Assembly: GCF_000518265.1 (NCBI RefSeq)
Contig: NZ_JADG01000013.1
Location: 275,720-339,719, forward strand
DNA: 64,000 nucleotides
Reading direction: 5' to 3'
Source: Actinomadura oligospora ATCC 43269
GTDB taxonomy: Bacteria; Actinomycetota; Actinomycetes; Streptosporangiales; Streptosporangiaceae
Of the stretch, positions 36,898 to 44,394 are shown one piece after another (positions within the stretch are counted from its first letter, which is position 1; the number at the start of each line of letters is the position of its first letter). A program made the translations under genes and the position numbers. Below the pieces are notes generated by a model. That model did not search any database, had not been told where the DNA came from, and saw only the letters and a program-made list of their open reading frames with translations.

Positions 36898-37451
36898 CGC
36901 CCGCCGAGCTGTCCGAGGCGTGGACGACCCGCTTCGCCGACGAGGCCGCCACGTCGGAGAGCCACGGCGAGGTCACCGCGGACGTCCCCGTCGAATCCTG
37001 GCTGGACGCCCTGACGTTCGCCCGCGACGACCTCGGCTGCGCCTTCTTCGACTGGCTCACCGCCGTGGACGAGCTCGAAGACGGCTTCGCCATCGTTGTC
37101 CACCTGTACTCGCTCGAGGGCAAACACCACCTGCTCGTGCGCACGCGCGTCCCGCGTGAGAACCCGGCGCTCCCGACGGCGACCGGCGTGTTCCGCGGCG
37201 CGAACTGGCACGAGCGCGAGACGTTCGAGATGTTCGGGATCGTCTTCGACGGCCACCCGAACCTCGTCCCGCTGCTGCTCCCGGACGGGTTCGAGGGCCA
37301 TCCGCTGCGCAAGGACTTCGTCCTCGCCTCGCGCGTCGCCAAGCCGTGGCCGGGTGCGAAGGAACCGGGCGAGTCGGGGCACGGCGCGCCGTCGCGCCGC
37401 CGCGTCCGCCCGCCGGGCGTCCCGGACGACTGGGGGCCCTCGCATGCTTGA
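36894..37451 (+). CDS. nuoC: NuoC of the second cluster
   Basis: A 185-residue NuoC (30-kDa subunit) with the signature GANWHERETFEMFGIVFDGHP and the end GFEGHPLRKDF. It is not fused to NuoD and no nuoD follows: the next gene is nuoH, overlapping by eight bases. GTG start overlaps the nuoB stop. Confidence 0.93.
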   Translation: MTPAELSEAWTTRFADEAATSESHGEVTADVPVESWLDALTFARDDLGCAFFDWLTAVDELEDGFAIVVHLYSLEGKHHLLVRTRVPRENPALPTATGVFRGANWHERETFEMFGIVFDGHPNLVPLLLPDGFEGHPLRKDFVLASRVAKPWPGAKEPGESGHGAPSRRRVRPPGVPDDWGPSHA

Positions 37452-38400
37452 GGTCGTCGTCAAGCTGGTGCTGGTCGCCGCCGCGTTCGCGGTGCTGCCG
37501 CTGCTGGTCGGGCAGGCCGAGCACAAGGTCATGGCGCACATGCAGGGACGGCTCGGCCCGATGTACGCCGGGGCGTTCCACGGCTGGGCGCAGCTGGTCG
37601 CCGACGGGGTCAAGTTCGTCCAGAAGGAGGACGTCGTCCCCGCCGCCGCGGACCGGCGGATCTTCAAGCTGGCCCCGGCGGTCGCGCTCGTCCCGTACCT
37701 GCTGGTGCTGCTGGTCGTCCCGGTCGGACCGCACGGTCAGGTCGCGCTGGACCTCGGCCCCGGCGTGTTCTTCGCGCTCGCCGTGATGGGCGTCGGCGTG
37801 ATCGGCGCGATCATGGCGGGCTGGGCGAGCGCGAACAAGTACTCCCTGCTCGGCGGGATGCGGGTCGCGGCGCAGCTGATGTCCTACGAGCTGCCGATGG
37901 TGTTCACCGCGGCCTCGGTCGCGATGGCCGCCGGGACGCTGTCGCTGTCCGGGATCGTCGAGCAGTGGCGCTGGTACTGGCTGCCGTGGCAGCTGGTCGG
38001 CGGCGTGGTGTTCTTCGTCGCGGGCCTCGCCGAGCTGCGCCGTCCGCCGTTCGACATGCCGGTCGCCGACTCCGAGATCATCTTCGGTCCGTACACCGAG
38101 TACGGCGGGCTGCGGTTCGCGCTGTTCCTGCTCGCCGAGTACGCGGGCATCGTCGTGCTGTGCGCGCTGACGACCGTCCTGTTCCTCGGCGGCTGGAAGG
38201 GCCCCTTCCTGGACGGTCAGCTCGGCTGGCTCTGGACGCTCGCCAAGGTGTTCGCGCTGGCCTTCGTCGTCATCTGGTTCCGCGTCAGCTACCCGCGCCT
38301 GCGCGAGGACCAGCTGCAGAAACTCGCGTGGGCCTGGCTCGTCCCGCTCTCCCTCGCGCAGCTCGCCCTGACCGGCGTCCTCACGATCGCCCTCGCCTGA
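37444..38400 (+). CDS. nuoH: NuoH of the second cluster
   Basis: A 318-residue NuoH, shorter than the first copy because the hydrophilic tail is missing. It has EHKVMAHMQGRLGPMYAG near the start and the quinone-loop segment ELRRPPFDMPVADSEIIFG, where the usual ETNR and EGE(A)EL acidic pattern is altered, as in some non-NADH complexes. ATG 37444. The stop region is repeated three times downstream. Confidence 0.92.
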   Translation: MLEVVVKLVLVAAAFAVLPLLVGQAEHKVMAHMQGRLGPMYAGAFHGWAQLVADGVKFVQKEDVVPAAADRRIFKLAPAVALVPYLLVLLVVPVGPHGQVALDLGPGVFFALAVMGVGVIGAIMAGWASANKYSLLGGMRVAAQLMSYELPMVFTAASVAMAAGTLSLSGIVEQWRWYWLPWQLVGGVVFFVAGLAELRRPPFDMPVADSEIIFGPYTEYGGLRFALFLLAEYAGIVVLCALTTVLFLGGWKGPFLDGQLGWLWTLAKVFALAFVVIWFRVSYPRLREDQLQKLAWAWLVPLSLAQLALTGVLTIALA

Positions 38401-38403
38401 CCC

Positions 38404-38444
38404 CGCCCGCCTGACCTCGCCCGCCTGACCGGGCCCGCCTGACC
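38404..38444 (+). repeat. Tandem 14-base copies of the nuoH2 stop region
   Basis: The segment CGCCCGCCTGACC, derived from the last codon and stop of nuoH (GCCTGACC), is repeated with a period of 14 bases three times, in the gap before the convergent gene. Confidence 0.75.
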
Positions 38445-38515
38445 GCGCCCACGCCGACCAAGCCCTCGGCCTGACCGCGCCCCGCTGAACCTCGCCTCCC
38501 CCCGCGGCTCCCGCC

Positions 38516-39229
38516 TCAGTCGAGGAAGACCACGTACTCCTTGAGCTTCGGGCCCAGCGAGGGCGGGAGGTCGACGTCCACGGAGAGCTCCTCGACCGAG
38601 GTGAACCCGCCGTGCTCGGCGCGGTGCGCGACGATCCGGTCGACCAGCTCGGACGTCAGCCCGGGCAGGGTGCCGAGGACGGTGGCCGGGGCGTGGTTCA
38701 CATCGACCAGGCCGCCGTCGTCGTAGGTGCCCTGCAGGTCGGGACGCCCGATCCGGAGTTCGTGCGCGAGCGCGGGATCGTCGGCGCAGAGGCGGCGGGC
38801 CTCCGCGCGCAGCTCGCGCCGGTACTGCACGGCGCGGACGGCGTACTCGTTCGCCCGGTCGTGCGTCGCGGTGGGCGTGAAAACCGAGGACCGGACGGCG
38901 AACGCGTTGGCCGTTCCGGCGATCCACACCGTCGTCATCAGGAAGCTGCCGAGCAGGAACATGAAGATGTCGCCGACGCTCCACAGGAGCATCGAGAGCC
39001 CGATCCCGAACGTGTAGGCCGCCGCGCCGAGCGCGAGCCCGGCCGACCGCCTCCGCACCGACGCGTACAGGAACGAGAGAGGAGTGCCCCAGCCGAGCGT
39101 CACGAAGGGGATGACCGCCCAGCCGAGGCCGGGCGCGAGGAGCGGCTTCGGCGACGGGACGGACGGCAGGGGATGGCGGCCGGACGGCAATGGCCCGTCC
39201 GGGAATCGACGATCGGAACCCGGTGTCAC
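38516..39229 (-). CDS. Membrane protein with C-terminal helix-hairpin-helix domain
   Basis: A 237-residue protein inside the nuo2 cluster but read in the opposite direction. Three membrane helices lie at about 35-58, 63-84 and 86-110. The end (about 170-237) is a helix-hairpin-helix domain like that of ComEA: VDVNHAPATVLGTLPGLTSELVDRIVAHR followed by FTSVEELSV. Such domains bind DNA or act as protein linkers. GTG start. Its place between nuoH2 and nuoI2 splits the operon and implies a separate promoter for nuoI-N. Confidence 0.8.
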   Translation of the reverse strand: MTPGSDRRFPDGPLPSGRHPLPSVPSPKPLLAPGLGWAVIPFVTLGWGTPLSFLYASVRRRSAGLALGAAAYTFGIGLSMLLWSVGDIFMFLLGSFLMTTVWIAGTANAFAVRSSVFTPTATHDRANEYAVRAVQYRRELRAEARRLCADDPALAHELRIGRPDLQGTYDDGGLVDVNHAPATVLGTLPGLTSELVDRIVAHRAEHGGFTSVEELSVDVDLPPSLGPKLKEYVVFLD

Positions 39230-39321
39230 GCTGCGCCTCCTCCTTCCCCGCCCACACCCGAACAGACGAACGTGGCGCCCGGCGCGTTCCCCATCGAGGC
39301 CGGTTACGCAATCATGGGCCC

Positions 39322-39843
39322 GTGGGACGGTTGCCAGGAGGCGGGCTTGCCAAGGGGCTCGCCGTCACGTTGCGGACGATGACCAGGCGTTCTATCACGC
39401 GGCAGTACCCGGAGGCCGAACCGGACCTCCCGCCGCGCAGCCGGGGGGTGATCGCGCTCTTCGAGGAGAACTGCACCGTCTGCATGCTCTGCGCGCGCGA
39501 GTGCCCGGACTGGTGCATCTACATCGACTCGCACAAGGAGACGCTGCCCGCCGAGGGCGGCGGACGCCCGCGCACCCGCAACGTCCTCGACCGGTTCGCC
39601 ATCGACTTCGCGCTGTGCATGTACTGCGGCATCTGCATCGAGGCGTGCCCGTTCGACGCGCTGTTCTGGTCGCCGGAGTTCGAGTACGCCGAGTACGACA
39701 TCGCCGAACTCACCCACGAACGCGACCGCCTGCGCGAGTGGATGTGGACCGTCCCGCCGCCGCAGGCCCCGGACGAGCGCGCCGAGCCGACCAAGGAAGT
39801 CCAGGCGGCGCAGAAGGCCGCCGAACGCGGAGACCGCCGATGA
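39322..39843 (+). CDS. nuoI: NuoI of the second cluster
   Basis: An eight-iron ferredoxin-like subunit with motifs CTVCMLCARECPDWC and CMYCGICIEACPFDA. The first motif differs from the canonical NuoI in spacing and in the extra Cys, as in ferredoxin-fed complexes. The start is uncertain: GTG 39322 (MGRLPGGGLAKGL) fits remembered homologues; no clear ribosome-binding site is seen. About 173 residues. ATGA overlap with nuoJ. Confidence 0.9.
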   Translation: MGRLPGGGLAKGLAVTLRTMTRRSITRQYPEAEPDLPPRSRGVIALFEENCTVCMLCARECPDWCIYIDSHKETLPAEGGGRPRTRNVLDRFAIDFALCMYCGICIEACPFDALFWSPEFEYAEYDIAELTHERDRLREWMWTVPPPQAPDERAEPTKEVQAAQKAAERGDRR

Positions 39844-40388
39844 CCGGCCGGGACGTGGTGTTCGCGCTGCTCGGAGTGGTCGCGGTGGGCGCGGGCCTGC
39901 TGGTCGTGACGACGCGTCAGCTCGTCCACGCGGCGCTGTGGCTGGTCGTGTCGTTCGGCGCGCTCGCGGGCTGCTACCTGGTGCTGACCGCCGAGTTCGT
40001 CGCCTGGGTGCAGGTGCTCATCTACGTCGGCGCGGTCGTCGTGCTGCTGCTGTTCGGAATCATGCTGACGCGAGCGCCGGTCGGGCCGTCCGAGAACCTG
40101 GACTCCGGCAACCGCTGGGCCGCGCTCGCCGTCGCCCTCGGCACGGCCGCGCTGCTGGTCACCGTGCTGGTCATGGGCTTTCGTGGGACGAAGCTGAACG
40201 ACGCCCCGCAGTGCCCGGACGCCGCGTCCTGCCCGGCCCAGGCGAACGGCAGTGCCGAACACCTCGGCGAAGCCGTGTTCCGCACCTGGGTGCTGCCGTT
40301 CGAGGTCCTGTCGGTGCTCCTGCTCGCCGCGCTCGTCGGCGCGATCGTCCTGTCCAGGACGGACCTCGCGTCCCGGAAGGACCGCTGA
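39840..40388 (+). CDS. nuoJ: NuoJ of the second cluster
   Basis: A 182-residue five-helix subunit with the family segment VLIYVGAVVVLLLFGIML. It lacks the long hydrophilic tail of the first NuoJ and has two cysteines in a short outer loop (QCPDAASCP). ATG start overlaps nuoI. Its 3' end (CGGAAGGACCGCTGATG) is echoed twice in the sequence before nuoK. Confidence 0.93.
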   Translation: MTGRDVVFALLGVVAVGAGLLVVTTRQLVHAALWLVVSFGALAGCYLVLTAEFVAWVQVLIYVGAVVVLLLFGIMLTRAPVGPSENLDSGNRWAALAVALGTAALLVTVLVMGFRGTKLNDAPQCPDAASCPAQANGSAEHLGEAVFRTWVLPFEVLSVLLLAALVGAIVLSRTDLASRKDR

Positions 40389-40448
40389 TGCCCGGCAGGA
40401 ACCCGCAGATGGACCGGAGGGACCGCTGATGGACCGGAGGGACCGCTG
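40388..40448 (+). other. Tandem mini-ORFs coupling nuoJ2 to nuoK2
   Basis: A 20-base unit ATGGACCGGAGGGACCGCTG occurs twice in a row (40409-40428 and 40429-40448). Each is a mini-ORF MDRRDR whose stop overlaps the next ATG (TGATG); the last one overlaps the nuoK ATG at 40449. An ATG at 40388, overlapping the nuoJ stop, opens a 13-codon frame that runs into the first unit. Each unit carries its own GGAGG. Such a chain could hand ribosomes from nuoJ to nuoK. Confidence 0.6.
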
Positions 40449-40793
40449 ATGCATCTCGCCTTCCCGCTCGTCACGGCCGCGCTGCTGTTCTCCGCCGGGG
40501 TCTACGGGGTGCTCGCGCGGCGCAACGCGATCCTCGTGCTGATGTCGGTCGAGCTGATGCTGAACGCGGTGAACCTCAACCTCGTCGCGTTCGACGTGCA
40601 CCTGCGCGACCGCCTGCACGGCGGCCAGGTCCTCACCCTGTTCACCATCGTGATCGCCGCCGCCGAGGTGGGGCTCGGCCTCGCCATCGTCCTGCTGGTG
40701 TTCCGGAACCGCCGGATGATCGACGTCGACCGGCTCCGGTCCCTCGCCGAGCCCGGGCGGGCCACGGCCGCGGAGCGGGAGGCGGTCAAGTGA
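40449..40793 (+). CDS. nuoK: NuoK of the second cluster
   Basis: A 114-residue three-helix subunit with the membrane glutamates in VLMSVELMLNAVNLN and IVIAAAEVGLGLAIV. A short basic/acidic tail follows. ATG start within a TGATG; GTGA overlap with nuoL. Confidence 0.94.
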   Translation: MHLAFPLVTAALLFSAGVYGVLARRNAILVLMSVELMLNAVNLNLVAFDVHLRDRLHGGQVLTLFTIVIAAAEVGLGLAIVLLVFRNRRMIDVDRLRSLAEPGRATAAEREAVK

Positions 40794-42895
40794 TCACGCT
40801 GGCGGCGCTGGTCGTCCTGCTCCCGTTCGCCGGCGCGTTCGCCGGGATGCTCGGCGGACGCCGCCTGCCGCAGCCGTGGGTCGCGTGCGTCCCGGTCGCG
40901 GTCTCGACCGTCCTGGCAGCGATCGTCGCGTTCGCCGTGTGGCGGTCGCCCGGCGAGCGCGCCGGCACGCTCACCCTGATCCAGACCGGCTCGCTGCCGA
41001 TCCGCGTCGGACTCCAGGTGGACGGCCTGTCCGGGCTCGTCGGGATCATGGTGTGCTGCGTCGCGCTCGCCGTCCAGGTGTACTCGGTCGCCTACATGGC
41101 GGACGACCCGCGCTACCCGTCCTACGCGGCGTTCATCTCGCTGTTCACCGCCGCGATGCTGCTGGTCGTCTTCGCGGGCGACCTCCTGTTGCTGTACGTC
41201 GGCTGGGAGGTCATGGGCGTCTGCTCGTACTTCCTGATCGGCCACCACTGGGAGGACCGCGCGAACTCCCGCGCCGCCGTCAAGGCCTTCCTGGTGACAC
41301 GGCTCGGCGACGTCGGGTTCCTGTTCGGCATCTTCGTCCTCGGCGTCGCCGCCAAGTCCTTCACCATCTCGGACGTCCTCGCACGCGCAGGGAGCATGTC
41401 CCACACGACGCTCACCGCCGCGGCGCTCCTGCTGCTGTGCGGAGTCGTCGGCAAGTCGGCGCAGTTCCCGCTGCACACCTGGCTCCCGGACGCGATGGTG
41501 GGCCCGACTCCGATCAGCGCCCTCATCCACGCGGCGACGATGGTCGCGGCCGGGATCTACTTCGTCGCGCGCGTCTACCCCGTGTTCTGGCTCGTCCCGT
41601 CCGCGCTGACCGTGCTCGGCCTCGTCGCGGTCGTGTCGATGGTCGGCTCCGCGCTGGCCGCCCTCGCCCAGGACGACCTGAAACGCGTCCTCGCCTACTC
41701 GACGATCAGCCAGCTCGCCGTGATGGCCGCCGCGCTCGCGGTCGGAGCGCGCTCGGCGGCGATCTTCCACCTGGTCACGCACGCCGCCTTCAAGGCGCTG
41801 TTGTTCCTGGCGGCGGGCTGTGTCATCCACGCGACCGCCACGAACCTGCTCGCCCGCTACGGCGGCCTCCGCCGCACGATGCCGATCACCTTCTGGACGA
41901 TGTCTATCGGCTTCGCCGCTCTCGTCGGCGTCCCGGCCTTCAGCGGCTGGTTCAGCAAGGACGCCGTCATCGCCGCCGCCCAGCACGGCGCCCTCCACCA
42001 CGGCGACTACGCCCTCGCCAGCCAGACCGCCGCCTCGTTGATCGACCAAACGGTTCAGCCGGTCGTGCCGCCCAGCCCGCCGACGGTGTCAGGGGCCCCG
42101 ACCGTCACTTTCGAGTACGTCAGCGTCACCCACCACCTGCCGGGGTGGGTGGCCTGGACGATCTACCTCGGGCTCCTCCTCACGGTCGCGCTCACAGCGG
42201 CTTACTCCGCCCGCGCATGGCTGATGACCTTCTTCGGTGAGCCACGCACCAAAGCCCACGCCCACGAGCCGCCTCCCACCGCGCTCGCCAACGAGCCGCC
42301 TGCCACCGCGCCTGCGCACGAGCCGCCTGGCGATGCACACGCGCCCGAGCCGCCCGGCAGCGCGCCTGCGCACGAGGCGGGCGGCGACGCGCCTGCGGAC
42401 GAGCCGCCTGGCGTCGCGCGCACGCACGAGCCGCCGAAGCTGATGACGTGGCCTGTGATGGCGCTGGCCGTGCCCGCCGCGATCCTGGGGTTCTTCGGGC
42501 TCGGCGCGTCCGAGCTACGTCCCGAGCTGGTGTCGTCCCTGCTGGGGGTCGTCCTCGTGGCGGCCGGGTTCGGCGGGGTGTGGATGATCTGGAACCGCGA
42601 TCCGGCACGGGATCCCGCGCGGATGCTCGGCCCGGTGCGTCCGGTGTTCGCGAAGGCGTTCTACCTGGACGAGCTGTACGCGCTGGTGATCGTCCGGCCC
42701 GTCCTGGCGCTGGCGCGCGGAGTCGCCGTCATCGACCGGGTCGGGATCGACGCGGCCGTCGTCGGGACGGCCCGCGCCGCGCGCAGGCTCGGCGGCGCGC
42801 TGCGGATCCCGCAGAACGGCAACGCCCAGTCCTACCTGACCGCGCTGCTCGGCGGCGTGGTCGTCATCACGGCCCTGGTGGTGATCTTCAAGTGA
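40790..42895 (+). CDS. nuoL: NuoL of the second cluster with a His/Pro/Glu-rich insert
   Basis: A 701-residue antiporter-like subunit. Key residues are kept: Glu in LYVGWEVMGVCSYFLIG and Lys in GKSAQFPLHTWLPDAMVGPTP. Between helix ends MTFFGEP and MTWPVMALA (about residues 482-550) there is a repetitive insert of units like APAHEPPGD, rich in His, Glu and Pro; the first NuoL has only a short loop (about 20 residues) here. GTG start. Confidence 0.94.
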   Translation: MITLAALVVLLPFAGAFAGMLGGRRLPQPWVACVPVAVSTVLAAIVAFAVWRSPGERAGTLTLIQTGSLPIRVGLQVDGLSGLVGIMVCCVALAVQVYSVAYMADDPRYPSYAAFISLFTAAMLLVVFAGDLLLLYVGWEVMGVCSYFLIGHHWEDRANSRAAVKAFLVTRLGDVGFLFGIFVLGVAAKSFTISDVLARAGSMSHTTLTAAALLLLCGVVGKSAQFPLHTWLPDAMVGPTPISALIHAATMVAAGIYFVARVYPVFWLVPSALTVLGLVAVVSMVGSALAALAQDDLKRVLAYSTISQLAVMAAALAVGARSAAIFHLVTHAAFKALLFLAAGCVIHATATNLLARYGGLRRTMPITFWTMSIGFAALVGVPAFSGWFSKDAVIAAAQHGALHHGDYALASQTAASLIDQTVQPVVPPSPPTVSGAPTVTFEYVSVTHHLPGWVAWTIYLGLLLTVALTAAYSARAWLMTFFGEPRTKAHAHEPPPTALANEPPATAPAHEPPGDAHAPEPPGSAPAHEAGGDAPADEPPGVARTHEPPKLMTWPVMALAVPAAILGFFGLGASELRPELVSSLLGVVLVAAGFGGVWMIWNRDPARDPARMLGPVRPVFAKAFYLDELYALVIVRPVLALARGVAVIDRVGIDAAVVGTARAARRLGGALRIPQNGNAQSYLTALLGGVVVITALVVIFK

Positions 42896-44394
42896 TCTTC
42901 CTGCTGATGATGGCGATCCCGGCGTGCGCGGCGCTCGCGCTGCTCGTCCCGAAGCGGCGCTTCCTGCCGGACGACGCGTCGCTCGGCCGGTTCGGGATCC
43001 TCGTGTCGGGCGCGACGCTGCTGGTCGGACTGTCGGCGGTGACGGCGTTCGACTTCTCGGACGCGTCCCGGGCGCAACTCGCGGTGAACCGGACCTGGGA
43101 GCCGTCCATCGGGCTGCGGTTCCACCTCGGCGTGGACGGGATCTCGCTGCCGCTGGTCGTGCTGACCGCGCTGCTGACGTTCCTCTGCCTCCTCTACACG
43201 CACCGGCATCCCCCGGCGGGCGGACGGCTGCGGCTGTTCACGGCGCTGCTGCTCGTCCTGGAGATCGGGATGCTCGGCACGTTCGTCGCGCTCGACCTGA
43301 TCCTGTTCTTCGTGTTCTTCGAGGTCGTCCTGATCCCGATGTTCGCGGTGATCCTGCTGTGGGGCGGCCCCGGACGGCGCGCGGCGGCGACCAAGTTCAT
43401 CCTGTACACGCTGCTCGGGTCCGGGCTTCTGCTCGCAGGGATGCTGCTCATCGCGGTGAACGCCGGGACGCTCGACATGACCGAGCTCGCACGGCGGCAC
43501 GGCGCGGGCGTCTCGCACGGCGTCCAGGTCACCGGGTTCCTGCTGATGATGCTGGGTTTCGGGGTGAAGGCCCCGATGTGGCCGCTGCACACCTGGCTGC
43601 CGGACGCGCACACCGAGGCACCGACGGCCGGGTCCGTCCTGCTCGCCGGGGTGCTGCTGAAGATGGGCACCTACGGGCTCGTGCGGATCGCCGTCCCGTC
43701 CGCGCCGGACGGCGCCCGCTCCTGCGCCCTGGCGCTCGGCCTGCTCGCGGTGATCGGGATCGTCTACGGCGCGCTCGCCTGCCTCGCGCAGACCGACCTC
43801 AAGCGGATGATCGCCTACTCGTCCGTCGGGCACATGGGCTTCGTCCTGCTCGGCATCGCGACGCTCACCCCGGTCGGCGTCAACGCGGCGCTGTTCGGCA
43901 ACATCGCGCACGGCCTGATCACCGGCCTGCTGTTCTTCCTCGCCGGGTCCGTCAAGGACCGGTACGGCACCGGCGACCTCGAGCGGATCGGCGGTGGCAT
44001 GCTCGGCGCCGCGCCCCGGCTCGCCTCGTTCCTCACCTTCGCGTCGGTGGCGTCCCTCGGGCTGCCCGGCCTCGCCGGGTTCTGGGGCGAGATGCTCGCG
44101 CTGCTCGGCGCGTACCGTCCGGACGCGGGCCTGTCCCGTCCGGCGTTCGTGACGTTCATGGCGGTCGGCGGCCTCGGCGCGGTCCTGACCGCCGCCTACT
44201 TCCTGCGGCTCCTGTCGAAGATCACCCACGGCCGCCCACGTGAGGGCGCCGCCGCTGTCGTGGCGCCGAGCGTGTACGAGTACGCCGCCTGGGTCCCGCT
44301 GGTCGCGCTGACCCTGCTGGTCGGCGTGTGGCCGAAGACCCTGCTTGCCGTGACGTCCGACCCCGTCCGCGCCCTGTTCGGAGGCCTTGGATGA
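42892..44394 (+). CDS. nuoM: NuoM of the second cluster
   Basis: A 500-residue antiporter-like subunit with Glu in ILFFVFFEVVLIPMFAV and Lys in GFGVKAPMWPLHTWLPDAHTEAP. GTG 42892 overlaps the nuoL stop (GTGA); a longer frame upstream is only overlap with nuoL. Otherwise an ordinary NuoM. Confidence 0.95.
   Translation: MIFLLMMAIPACAALALLVPKRRFLPDDASLGRFGILVSGATLLVGLSAVTAFDFSDASRAQLAVNRTWEPSIGLRFHLGVDGISLPLVVLTALLTFLCLLYTHRHPPAGGRLRLFTALLLVLEIGMLGTFVALDLILFFVFFEVVLIPMFAVILLWGGPGRRAAATKFILYTLLGSGLLLAGMLLIAVNAGTLDMTELARRHGAGVSHGVQVTGFLLMMLGFGVKAPMWPLHTWLPDAHTEAPTAGSVLLAGVLLKMGTYGLVRIAVPSAPDGARSCALALGLLAVIGIVYGALACLAQTDLKRMIAYSSVGHMGFVLLGIATLTPVGVNAALFGNIAHGLITGLLFFLAGSVKDRYGTGDLERIGGGMLGAAPRLASFLTFASVASLGLPGLAGFWGEMLALLGAYRPDAGLSRPAFVTFMAVGGLGAVLTAAYFLRLLSKITHGRPREGAAAVVAPSVYEYAAWVPLVALTLLVGVWPKTLLAVTSDPVRALFGGLG

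Noticed and set aside
42203..42443. Small frames across the NuoL2 insert
   Set aside because: They are translations of the same repeat in other frames; the NuoL2 frame continues in register with conserved residues on both sides.
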